Origin: Kitagawia praeruptora
Taxonomy: Eukaryota; Streptophyta; Magnoliopsida; Apiales; Apiaceae
Length of the DNA: 64,000 bases
Assembly: GCA_037693485.1 (NCBI GenBank)
Contig: CM075348.1
Span: 5,704,001 to 5,768,000, forward strand
Direction of reading: 5' to 3'
In this document: positions 10,598 through 20,263 of the stretch, in pieces
How positions within the stretch are numbered: the first letter of the stretch is position 1
Layout of the letters: each line of letters begins with the position of its first letter
Notes under the pieces: generated by a model
What the model was told of the DNA's origin: nothing
The model's input: only the letters and a program-made list of their open reading frames with translations
Database searches by the model: none
Program-made: the position numbers and the translations under genes

Positions 10598-11266
10598 GCT
10601 TGCTGGCAGCACCAAATGAGAATGAAGATCCACTCCGTTTGTTTTTCTTTGTTGCTTTGTGTTACTGTTCCTATAGAATGCTTTGGTACTCTCACTTTTT
10701 GATAATATTATTTGCGGTACATCTTATTTGTATTCTTTTGTTGCTGAATTCTCATAGTCATTTGATAGCATTAGGAAGAGATCCATAACTCCTTTTTAAT
10801 TTAGAAGTTGATATAGGAAATATAAAAGTTTGGATGTGTCTGATTATCAAAGGTTGTTTGCCAATCATTTCTTTTGCTTGCAATTTCCTTGGTTGTAATG
10901 TTGGCGGTATTCTTTTCTTTCACTGCAATGTGTTTTTTGTACTCAATTGTATTGCTGCAATTTCATGCTTGCATTGCATATTTTGGGAATGTGAAGCACT
11001 TGGGCACTTTCTACTTTCTCTCCGGGGAGCAAACATGCACTGTGGTATATGCTCTGTTTTGCAAGGACCTAGCTCAGAATGACAATCAGATGGAAATTAA
11101 ACATCAAGAACAACTTTAGTACAAAGTGAATCTAGACAATAGACACAATACTAGTATCCAAAAAACCCTCAAACATGTGACTAACCCATCTATCTTAAGG
11201 ACCAGACACCAGACAGTAGATCATCTCCAATGAAACCAACAGAAAGAGTAGTACCCCAAAGTTCCA
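10598..11266. repeat. downstream block of F-box unit 3
   Basis: The 3' flank starts like copies 1 and 5 (GCTTGCTGGCAGCACCAA) and then jumps directly to the AAGCACTTGGGCACTTTC block, also seen at 6940, 29020 and 63870. Unit 3 is therefore a shortened version of units 1 and 2. No gene is seen. Confidence 0.5.
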
Positions 11267-11760
11267 AAAGCTTTCTAAATTTCTGTCATATTCTCCAAAT
11301 AAAGAGTCTGCGCGCACATCTTTCAATTTAGTTTTGGCATGATCGATGCAGATGCAGATCTTGTAGTTTACTTTTGGCATCATCAACGAGAGCCTGCAGA
11401 TTTTGTAGTTTACTTTTGTCATTATTGATACAACAATCAATTGCATGTAGCTCGGAAATTAGAGGCTCTGAAAACCGGAGATAGTCAATATAGTTCAGCA
11501 GCTCACTATCCAACTTACATTGAATCCACGATTCTGCAAGCGAAATTATTCCTGCACTCAACAATAATCTCAGAATCAACCCTAGTCATATATATTTTGG
11601 TAAACTCATTCAGTGAAGTGTACAACACTACGACATATTCAGCCTCATTGTACATAAGTTCTTGTTTTTCGTGGTGAAATGCTCAAAGATCGATTTCCGG
11701 GTACTTAGCGATCGAGTAGGCATACAAATTTGGACTTAACCTCGTGGCGCTGCCATAATC
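11267..11760 (-). pseudogene. remnant of MATH/coiled-coil-like gene, unit 3
   Basis: The minus strand is readable as a heptad-like tail (SEPLISELHAIDCCINNDKS, then LQNLQALVDDAKSKLQDL) in the frame 11579-11328. It is preceded by degraded codons equivalent to the NNFAYLQ and KYPEIF regions of units 2 and 4. Short deletions near 11540 and 11700 break the frame. It is the third tandem copy of the same decayed gene. Confidence 0.4.
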
Positions 11761-12574
11761 TGAATGAGCATCGGCTAAACGACACATCAAAACATGATTT
11801 TTCGTGGTTTTTTGAAGTACTAATGATCACAGACCTTAAATAGGAATTAAATAAGTGATACACCCTTCTGATGATAATGACGATTCCTCTTCTACATCAG
11901 TCGTCCGTGTACATTTCAAAGTCGCCATGTATAGCATTACTCGTTAAAATTTTGAGTATAAGCATTTGAACTTATTCACAACTTTCTGTGCAGATAGTGA
12001 CTTCAAACAGCTCGTAGACGAAGTACATCATATTTAATTTGCTAAATTAAATGAAATAGTGTCTGATTCTTGCCACAGTGGTGGCCTTGTTCAGGACGTC
12101 GAAAAACTGATGGGAGAGAGCACCAATACTTCCTCTGAGGGGCAAGGGCCATACTTGCAACTAGTAATTAATGTTGTAATTTCGAACAGCCTTATTAGTG
12201 TGCAATGCACTAATTTTAAATTATATACAGTTTATAAAATATATCTAGCATGATACACGTTTTGCTTCTAATTCAAGGATACTTAAATTTGTATTTTTTT
12301 TTAAAATAATGTACAGTAACTTCTGTCTATGAATTTGTTTTGAGGTAATGAAAAAAATCACATAACACAGAAGTCACATAACACGTATGGGATAATTTTC
12401 CTATTTAATAAAAATCATAACGCGTTTAAATGCATTAAAAATAAACTAACACACATTAAAATCAATTAAAAATATATTTTAATATAATAAATTACACATA
12501 ATTTTTCGGGTCGTTACAAATCTTGTCGTGGAAGTTTTTTTAGTACCTCTGTGGTGGTCTTTTAGTACCTCCCT
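11761..12574. other. spacer before F-box copy 4
   Basis: No gene is supported. 11755-11830 matches 31370-31440 and 12090-12160 matches 32050-32130, so the same spacer follows unit 4. The usual F-box promoter block is absent upstream of copy 4; instead there is a short motif, TTTTAGTACCTC, repeated twice at 12537-12573. Confidence 0.45.
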
Positions 12575-13579
12575 ATGGATTTAATCTCTGAAATATTCTC
12601 ACGACTTCCCGCTGAGTCTCTTTCTGAGTTGCAGGGTGTTTGTGAGTCTTGGGATTCTCTAATTTCTAGTCCCCACTTCGTCAAGACTCACCTCTCTAAA
12701 TCTACTAATGACCCTAGCTTAGCTCACCACCGTTTGCTTTTAATCACCTGGGATTATGAGGAGCAGTCTAATATCCCGTACATGAAGCTCTCGAGTTGTT
12801 CAGTATCTTCGTTGCTTAATGATGAGACGGTTCCAGACCCTATTAAGACTTGCCATCTTCCACCTGAGGTTGACAACATTGATGTAGTAGGTTATTGTAA
12901 TGGCCTGTTTTGTTTGACTTCTCGCTTGGAAAGTGGTGAAGAAATATTCTTGTGGAACCCCTTCACGGGAACATATAGAATATTGCCCAAACATGAACAT
13001 GAGCATAGAGCGCAAGGGTTTTGCTATGATGAATCGAATGATGATTATAAAGTATTTGCAACCTTAGATCATAATGTTTCGGTTTATAGCTCAAAATCTG
13101 GTTGTTGGAGAATCATTGGAGATTATCGCTCTGGGGAAATATGTGGTCTTGGGAGCTTTACAAAAGGAGCTATACACTGGCTTGTTGAAAGAAACAATAT
13201 GCAGTCTAAGCACCGGAAATCGGAGATTATTGTTTCTCTAGATATAAATACTGAGACTTATGGAGAAGTTCCACTGCCACCGAAAGGAGAAGATGGACGA
13301 TCTTGGACAACCACCTTGAACACTTTCGGTGAAAGCCTTTGTGTATTGTATACTTTTGAAACCCGGGCTGATTTTTGGGTAATGAAGAGATATGGCGTGG
13401 AAGAGTCTTGGACAAAATTGTTCACCATCCCATTACCATGTGACATGTACTCTTGGATTGAACTGCTCTGCATTTCTATCGGTGGTGATATAATGCTGTT
13501 ATCTGGCTCAGTCATAGTACTCTACAACCCTAAGAGTAACACATTCAAGAAGCTGTTTGATATGTCAGATACTGAGTAA
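12575..13579 (+). CDS. F-box/FBA protein with truncated ends (F-box copy 4)
   Basis: An open frame of 334 codons. The F-box starts almost at the initiator Met (MDLISEIFSRLPAESLSELQ, VCESWDSLISSP), so the usual N-terminal leader is missing. The FBA domain follows: VVGYCNGLFCL, LWNPFTGTYRILP, GFCYDESNDDYKVF, SVYSSKSGCWRIIG, AIHWLVE, ESWTKLFTIPLP and LYNPKSNTFKKLF. The last roughly 20 residues, including YVESLVSPPN, are gone: the stop TAA at 13577-13579 is created by a 26 bp direct duplication next to a foldback element. It is more diverged than copies 1, 3 and 5 but retains the canonical HW. The shared promoter is missing, so expression is uncertain. It may be functional or a recent pseudogene. 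Confidence 0.75.
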   Translation: MDLISEIFSRLPAESLSELQGVCESWDSLISSPHFVKTHLSKSTNDPSLAHHRLLLITWDYEEQSNIPYMKLSSCSVSSLLNDETVPDPIKTCHLPPEVDNIDVVGYCNGLFCLTSRLESGEEIFLWNPFTGTYRILPKHEHEHRAQGFCYDESNDDYKVFATLDHNVSVYSSKSGCWRIIGDYRSGEICGLGSFTKGAIHWLVERNNMQSKHRKSEIIVSLDINTETYGEVPLPPKGEDGRSWTTTLNTFGESLCVLYTFETRADFWVMKRYGVEESWTKLFTIPLPCDMYSWIELLCISIGGDIMLLSGSVIVLYNPKSNTFKKLFDMSDTE

Positions 13580-13599
13580 CACATTCAAGAAGCTGTTTG
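13534..13599. repeat. 26 bp direct duplication at the F-box 4 breakpoint
   Basis: The 26 bp segment at 13534-13559 (GAGTAACACATTCAAGAAGC and six more bases) is repeated exactly at 13574-13599, with 14 bp between. The second copy supplies the stop codon and runs directly into the foldback element. Confidence 0.9.
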
Positions 13600-14040
13600 G
13601 TACCCTCGTACATTTGGTTTTATATATATAATATCCTTCTGTTAAGTAAAAAGTAATAGAATTGATTTCACACCGTAAAACAAATTGTATATTTGAAATC
13701 TTTACGAAAAATTATATAAAATAGACCCTTAAATCATGTAAAACAGAGTCAAAATGAGTGAGATATTTATTGTCAAAGTTTGGTTATGGAGTTTGAATAT
13801 ATCTCACTCATTTTAATTCTATTTTACATGATTCAATAGTCTATTTCATGTATTTTTTCGCAACGATTTCAAATATACAATTTGTTTTACAATTTGAAAT
13901 CAATTCTATTACTTTGTACTTAACAGAAGGGTATTATATATGAAAAACCAAATGTACGAGGGTACCATGGATAGAAGTAAATAATGTGATGGTACCATGT
14001 AGAAAAGCCAAAACCACAATGGTACCCTATAGAATTTCCC
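13599..14040. mobile_element. foldback/long inverted-repeat element
   Basis: The left arm begins GGTACCCTCGTACATTTGGT at 13599. Its inverse ends at 13966. The arms pair over more than 100 bp each (for example CTTCTGTTAAGTA against TACTTAACAGAAG, and CAAATTGTATATTTGAAATC against its inverse), with a centre around 13780. A further 75 bp on the right, carrying two more GGTACC words and ending CTATAGAATTTCCC, has no left counterpart. The element is therefore probably cut on its left side. There is no coding capacity. It abuts the truncated Athila LTR. Confidence 0.7.
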
Positions 14041-14863
14041 TAAAATATTTCCACAACAAAAACAGCACTACAAAATTTTGACCCAGCCGATAAAATAATC
14101 ACCAACCGCAGGAATGGGAAGTCTTGGACACGCTATGGCTGTTTCTGGCAGGCCTTCGGGCGCGTGTTCTCCACGCGCGTTATGGAGAGTGTGAAATAAA
14201 GAAGCTGGCCGACAGCTTTCATACTGCGCTGCAACTTTCAATTCCTTGCAATGATTCATTTCTTTGTTTATTTGTTTATTTCATATGTACATAACTGGTG
14301 GCGGTGACTTACTAATTAAAAATCAAGGGGCTAATTCGTCCTTATATGGATGGGTTCCGTAGAAATGATTTTTAACTCGCACAGCTTATAATCTTTAATT
14401 AATAAATAATTAATTAAATCCAGAAATTATAAAAATAAATATCTAATATTATTAGATATTTATAAATATAATTTTCTAAATAAATTATATATTTATTAAT
14501 ATAAATAAATCCTTAAGTCCTAAGCTGCGGTATATTGAGGGCCTGGAACCGGACTCCTTTCGCTTCACAAAAATTATATTAATTCCAACCGGGATTTATG
14601 CTTTAAGAATATATCACTTTCCATATTTTTGTGACAATTCTTATTTCCTCATTGCTCGTCCAGGTCTAATCTACGGTCTCTTGAAGATGTGAAATTAGGC
14701 TCCTTTTGCTTCCAAAATTATCCTATAAACATAAAAAATAATCTTAGCATCCAATCCAAATTAAAATGCTACTAACAATGTTAATCAAGGACAAAATTAT
14801 TACAAACTAAGGATAAATGAGAGATAACATGCTATAAAATGTATATAAAATTAGCATGTATCG
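14041..14863 (-). repeat. truncated 3' LTR of the Athila-like element
   Basis: This 823 bp stretch matches 28102-28923 of the right LTR with scattered substitutions. It ends at GCATGTATCG, where the intact LTR has TATCA. The counterpart of 27143-28101 (about 960 bp) is missing, and the foldback element lies at the break. Confidence 0.9.
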
Positions 14864-14864
14864 A

Positions 14865-14880
14865 ATACCCCCCAACTTGA
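14865..14880 (-). other. polypurine tract of the Athila-like element
   Basis: On the minus strand AAGTTGGGGGGTATT directly precedes the 3' LTR start. The region upstream of it (14940-15030) is shared with the pre-LTR region of the non-autonomous element at 42080-42160. Confidence 0.75.
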
Positions 14881-15194
14881 CCTTTGCTCGTCCTCGAGTA
14901 AACCACTAAAAAAATAACTACTTATTGATACCACTTTCGTAGGTGACACGATTGCATTGAGCAAATGCAACAAGCCGTTAAACCCCTAGGTAGCCCTAGT
15001 AGGACGAGTTTTGTCTCGTGAGGGCCTATAGTGAATGTACCCACAAAATCCATCTAGCTCATGTAAAAGATTGAATGCCAATACAACACACATACAAGTC
15101 CTCTCATGCCACATCAACTTAAGAATCAAAGTGAATAATGCAATGCCTTGGTGTCGAAGTTACAAGTATTCACACTAGTAGAAAAATGACCTTT

Positions 15195-15520
15195 TACGTC
15201 GGTTAAATAGGCCTTATACATCGGTTAAATGGCGACGTATGGGCTGGCGACGTATAAGGTAAGAGTCTTTTACGTCGGTTAAAAAGGTGACGTATATTGT
15301 TATATTTTACGTCGGTTCTTCTAAACAACCGACGTATATTGTTATCTTTTACGTCGGTTCTTCTAAATAACCGACGTATAAGGTCCAAAAAATAAAAAAA
15401 AATATAAGAACAACCGACGTATATTGTTATCTTTTACGTCGGTTCTTCTAAACAACCGACGTATATTGTTATCTTTTACGTCGGTTCTTCTAAACAACCG
15501 ACGTATAAGGTTCAAAAAAA
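15195..15520. repeat. left subterminal hairpin repeats of CACTA
   Basis: Several copies of TTTTACGTCGGTTCTTCTAA followed closely by ACAACCGACGTATA occur. Each can fold as a 9-10 bp stem (ACGTCGGTT with AACCGACGT) around a loop of about 8 nt. They are spaced at roughly 45-60 bp. Confidence 0.85.
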
Positions 15521-15974
15521 TAAAAAAAAAATATTTTAGTTCACGTTATTTTTTTTGCCTGATTTTAGTTCATGTTATTAGTTCGTTATTGTAACTAAAA
15601 TAACTTAGGACCGAGTCAACTCAGTCAATGATATAACCCAACAAAATAAGGAAAAAATGTGTGTGAAACTGAATAAGGAAAAATGCATAAATGAACAAAA
15701 AAAGAAGCAGAATAAGGCCAGTAACACACACAAATGTGTGTGGATACATATCAATTGTACAGTGCAACCAAAATTTGTAGTACATATCGCAAATGCATAA
15801 GACAAATTACTCCACAATATATAAATGTGTAGACTAAAAGCTCATCTTCTTCATCAGGGAGCAAGCTACCTATTGCATGACACTAGCACTTGCATCAACA
15901 GCTTCAACTCAACCTCGCACACATCCAAGTTGACAATCAAAGATCCCCTCTTCACCCTCAGCCACTCTGCAACT

Positions 15975-16225
15975 TCACTAGTGACACAAATATATCAGCG
16001 CCTCTATAACTCAAAGGCCTCAACCTGTTATAATCTTCCTGGCCTACAAGGAAATAAACTAAATTAGCAGACTGAAAGAAAGCATGTGGAACTTTAATTC
16101 AAATCCAAAAGCCAATGAAACTTCTGAAAAATAATGGAAAGGCACCTGCAGTATCCCATAGCCCCAAGTTAACAATGTTTCCATCGACATTCACATTAGC
16201 ACTAAAATTATTACCTGGTAAAAGC
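15975..16225 (-). pseudogene. captured ROP/Rac small GTPase gene fragment (two exons, one intron)
   Basis: On the minus strand, 16225-16146 encodes [20 protein letters not shown] then TAG. A 102 bp intron (16145-16044) with GT donor and TTGTAG acceptor follows, and 16043-15980 encodes [20 protein letters not shown]. Together these are the effector-to-switch II region of plant Rho (ROP/RAC) GTPases, including the WDTAGQE motif. Codon phase is preserved across the intron. The P-loop exon (GDGAVGKTC) and the downstream TKLD and SAK regions were not found. The flanking codons (SLV, then stops) mark the fragment edge. This is gene capture by the CACTA element, and no functional GTPase can be made. 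Confidence 0.85.
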
Positions 16226-17989
16226 AGAAACAATAATTACCTGTCCAATGCCAGATTATGCATATATAACTAATGAACACAGACACAGCACCAATAAGAG
16301 GAGAATGATCTTGTGGTCCATGTAATAACAAAAATGAAATTAGTAGAGTATATATTGTTTCATAAGAAACTCTAGAGCTGTTAACTGAATGGTATCAGAC
16401 TGTCTTGATAAACATTTTAAGCAGCAATTAATCACATTTATGCATAATAATTCGACCTCAAGACATTCGGCTAAAATGAAGGCTGTTGGAGGAAAACTGA
16501 AAACCTACAAGTTTAAGGTTCAAATTCAGGTCACATTGCAGCTACTCCGTACTAGCAATATATTACTGGTTTAAGTTTAAGGTTCATTAATCATTATATT
16601 ACTTGAGTTTCAATGATTTCAAGATCTTTAATGTACCTAGCTTCTACCAGATCAGCATCCCATTGTTGGTTCAAGAAACATCAACTTGTCAAAATAGAGT
16701 ACTTCATATATGACAAAAGCTTGTAGAATCTGTTAATTAATCATTATATCATTATATTACTGATATAAAAAGGTGAATAGATATACTCTGTTGTGAATCG
16801 CTATAAAGAAGCCAGACCATGGACCTTGAATGACAAGAAGTTTGATAATTATGCTTTGAGGGAAATAGAATATACGTTGGAATGTGAAAACAGTAATTCC
16901 ATAATATTGTTGATGTATGTACCTATGACTTATTTTAAATTACCTTATAGACAGGCCCAAAACCACCTTCTCCAAGCTAAAAGTTTGTAGAGAAGCCATT
17001 GGTCGCATTAGCTAAGGCACGCAGTAAACACTTAGCACAAAGTTGCAAAAAAACATGAGTATTTTCTGGTTAATTGAATTACCCCGTGTGTGCTGTTTAC
17101 TCCCCCTATCGTTTACTCCTCTTTTCAAAAAACTGCATCCACCAAAGAGAGTAAATGCAGCAAACTATTAACCAGTTATTACACCAGAAGAATTCTAAAG
17201 TTACAGGACAGGGCATATTTCTAAACTTATAGTTTCTTTGTTTGAAGCAATGGCCGTTGGATGATCAAACAGCTTAACAAATATAATCAAACACACACAA
17301 AATCTTTCATTCAAGACACATAGCTTTCTCTTGTAGTCCACTTCAAGAAACGTAATCTTTCATTCAGATGTATCAATTTCTCATATTTCACCAAGTCCAC
17401 TGAAGCAAATTACACTTCTATCTATAGTCTAAAACTCAAATACAGGCCATGGCTGTGCATTACTAGCTAAAGAATGATATAATTTATCCTTTACTTACTG
17501 TCCACTTATGTTCTGCTTAGCCAAGTGAAACGGAACACATTGACTTGGTCAAACACTAGTGGAGTACAAAATTTGATACAACAGACTGGTTAGCTTCATA
17601 AGCACTTGAAATATATGATGCAAGTGGAAATAAAATGTGAAATAAACTGATGCTTACAGGAATTAGCATTAGGATTGTAACCGGAACTAGTGTTGCAATA
17701 TCAGCTAGTGTTTATCAATCTTCTTCATCTCTCTTTCCGTAACCTGTTTTCCCAGCAACTGCTTCATAAAAAGTTTCAAATAAACTAACACATCTACGAA
17801 AAGTAGCTGAGTACCCATCAATATAGCCTGTATGTCATTCAGTTTGCAATAAGCATCTCTGCATAAATATAGTCATACTGAATCCAACCAGTTAGAGAGG
17901 AGCTTTGGCCTTACAGTATTGGCAGATATAAGCTTGGAGGATTATTTACTCAGTAAACGGACTTGGATTCAGGAACAAGACCTATAATA

Positions 17990-18020
17990 GGCGATGTAAA
18001 AGATCAGTTTTGTACTAGTG
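17990..18020. repeat. internal copy of the CACTA right terminus
   Basis: GGCGATGTAAAAGATCAGTT, followed by TTGTACTAGTG, differs in one base from the true right end at 18662-18692. It is followed by GGG instead of the TCA duplication. Confidence 0.85.
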
Positions 18021-18364
18021 GGCCATTCCCATGAACAATTTATAAAAAAAATTAAACTTCTTCACACGTTTGCTGAAATTTATATATGTCAATACTAAGA
18101 AGATTACAGAATGAACAATGGTCTAACACACACTAAAAAATCAGAAATTAAACACAAGCAGTAGATCTTTAACAACTGTACACATAAAAAAACAAACTTT
18201 GAAAAATACAGAGTACTAACAAATTGTATTTGTTATATACACAGAAACCTTATGCATCTAGATCCTTGTATTTGGGCATGGGGATAAAGAGAGCGGCTTG
18301 AATTTGGGGATAATGTAGAGCATGAGGAAATAAAGATCTAATATTATCATATACGAAAAATAAT

Positions 18365-18670
18365 ATTTTATACGTCGGCAAACAAGAAACCGACGTATAA
18401 GATGAACTTTATACATCGCATTCTACTAAACCGACGTAAAAAGTATAGATTTTATATGTCGCCTAAGAAAAGCCGACGTAAAAAGTGTATCTTATACGTC
18501 GCCTTTAAGTGGAACCGACGTATATAAGTATTTTATACGTCGCCTTTAAGTAGAACCGACGTATAATGGTACTCAGAAACACAAATATACGTCGCCTTTA
18601 TGCGGAACCGACGTATAAAGGTAGAATATACGTCGCCTTTAGGCGGAACCGACGTATATTAGGCGACGTA
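18365..18670. repeat. right subterminal repeats of CACTA
   Basis: Tandem units of ATACGTCGCCTTTA followed by GGAACCGACGTATA alternate with the inverse words every 40-50 bp. The GTCGCC variant predominates here, while the left end mainly has GTCGGT. Confidence 0.85.
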
Positions 18671-18695
18671 AAAGATCAGTTTTGTACTAGTGTCA

Positions 18696-20263
18696 CATAG
18701 TCTACTCAAAGAAGATGCATAAGTTCTCAAAAGTCCATGTCAAATGTAAGAATAAGTTGGTAATCATGCTAAGCCCACAAGAGTACATCTTTGAGTCAAA
18801 ACTTGGGATCTAATATGCCAAAACAAGTAATAACTCACCTTTCACTCATAAAAAAATATTCACTCAAAAACAAGGGTAAGTGTATCACTCTATTCCAACA
18901 AAATCATAAGCATGCTTGACATTTGGTATCAATCTAAATTTAACACAATATACACCACTGATAATAATCAAAAGGTCTTTATTCGGGTTGTAATGGGGCT
19001 AGGGACAAGGTATGTCAAGTAAAGCCAACGAAGGTGAAATGTCAAAAGCTAGTACCCAACAACATAAATCATTCAACTCCCCATCTATTATCCCCACACT
19101 TGAATTCCTTTTCCAACAAATAACTTGATTAGTCGAACAAAGAAGGATCATACAAACATAAGTATGCTCTTAATTTATTTTTTTTAAGAGCTAAAGATAA
19201 ACAAGTACAATGATCCTCATTATATTAATACCAACTTTGACTAAAAAGTAAATAACCATACCCCATATTCTTTCAAAGTAATGACCATCAATAATCCCCT
19301 CTTTTGCACACCTTTTTACTCCCTCAAACATTCTACTAGCCTTTGACAATTTGGGTTCAAGTTAAAGTAAGGCCAATACAAGAAAAAGGTTTAAGCAAGT
19401 AATGTGGTGTGTCATCGAAAAATAAGATTAAGCTCAACGGGGTAACTGTTTGATCATATTTAAATGGTGTGATAATGTAGGAAATATGAGGTTATACCTA
19501 AATGCCTTTATCATGTTATCATCAAATAATGTCATGCGTTTCAAGAAAGGTCTCAAACAATTGCTAGCAATGCAAATAACATGTGGACACTCAAGCAAAC
19601 GAATATAAGATGCAAAAGCTATGCATATAGGCTCAAAAGCTCACTTGGTGGCAAAACATAATCAATCCAAAGTAAATAGTCTCTCTAATGCACCTACTTG
19701 TACTCAAAGCATGCAAACCAAATCATCTTGCACATATTCATGTCCTTTTAATCACTTACAAAATTCAATGAGTTTACTTGCTTCAACCTGCTAGTGTATG
19801 TGTGTGCACAAGAACAAAGCATATCACTTCTCAATCAAAAGTGCCAATAACACAAGATTCTTTTAGCATGCATGGATGTATCAAGCTAACTTACCACAAG
19901 TAATCTTCACAAAGCTAGAATTATTTTTGTGATTTTTAATTTTTAAATTTTTTTTTAAACACCAAATAACCCAATAAGGTTCTATCTAGATGAACACACC
20001 CCCCAACTTATCACGTTTCTTGTCCACAAGAAACAACACACAATGGACTAATATGCGAGGAAGAAAAGAAAGAACTCCCCTGAATCATGTTTTCAATCCT
20101 TTGAATTCTTCTCCAATGCCCCATCATTTTTTTTTACTTGTCACATGCTTCCATCCTCCTGCATAGTCCAAACACACAAGAATATTATTCAAATCAACAA
20201 AATTCCTTGGTTTGCCTCCCAAATAGCGCTTGTTTAACGTCATTAGCTCGACGTCATCATTGA
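18696..20263. other. 3' untranslated region of the Athila-like element
   Basis: No coding frame is present. It lies between the integrase stop and the CACTA insertion, with 14864-15169 as its continuation on the other side. It contains ATCCCCACACTTGAA at 19090 (minus strand AAGTGTGGGGAT). The same word occurs on the plus strand in the non-autonomous LTR element (40688, 41322), which again links the two families. Confidence 0.65.

Larger units (their letters stand above)
15173..18692. mobile_element. non-autonomous CACTA (En/Spm) transposon with captured gene exons
   Basis: It begins CACTAGTAGAAAAATGACC and ends with the inverse of CACTAGTACAAAACTGATC, giving TIRs of about 29 bp with three mismatches. 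It is flanked by a perfect 3 bp duplication, TCA (15170-15172 and 18693-18695). Both subterminal regions (15195-15520, 18365-18670) are filled with TACGTCGG/CCGACGTA words in both orientations, as expected for transposase binding sites. No transposase frame is visible in 3520 bp, so it is non-autonomous. The interior carries a ROP GTPase gene fragment. It is inserted in the 3' untranslated region of the Athila-like element. Confidence 0.92.

Noticed and set aside
15300..15520. Regularly spaced repeats resembling a CRISPR array
   Set aside because: Eukaryotic context; the repeats are the subterminal hairpins of a CACTA element bounded by TCA duplications.
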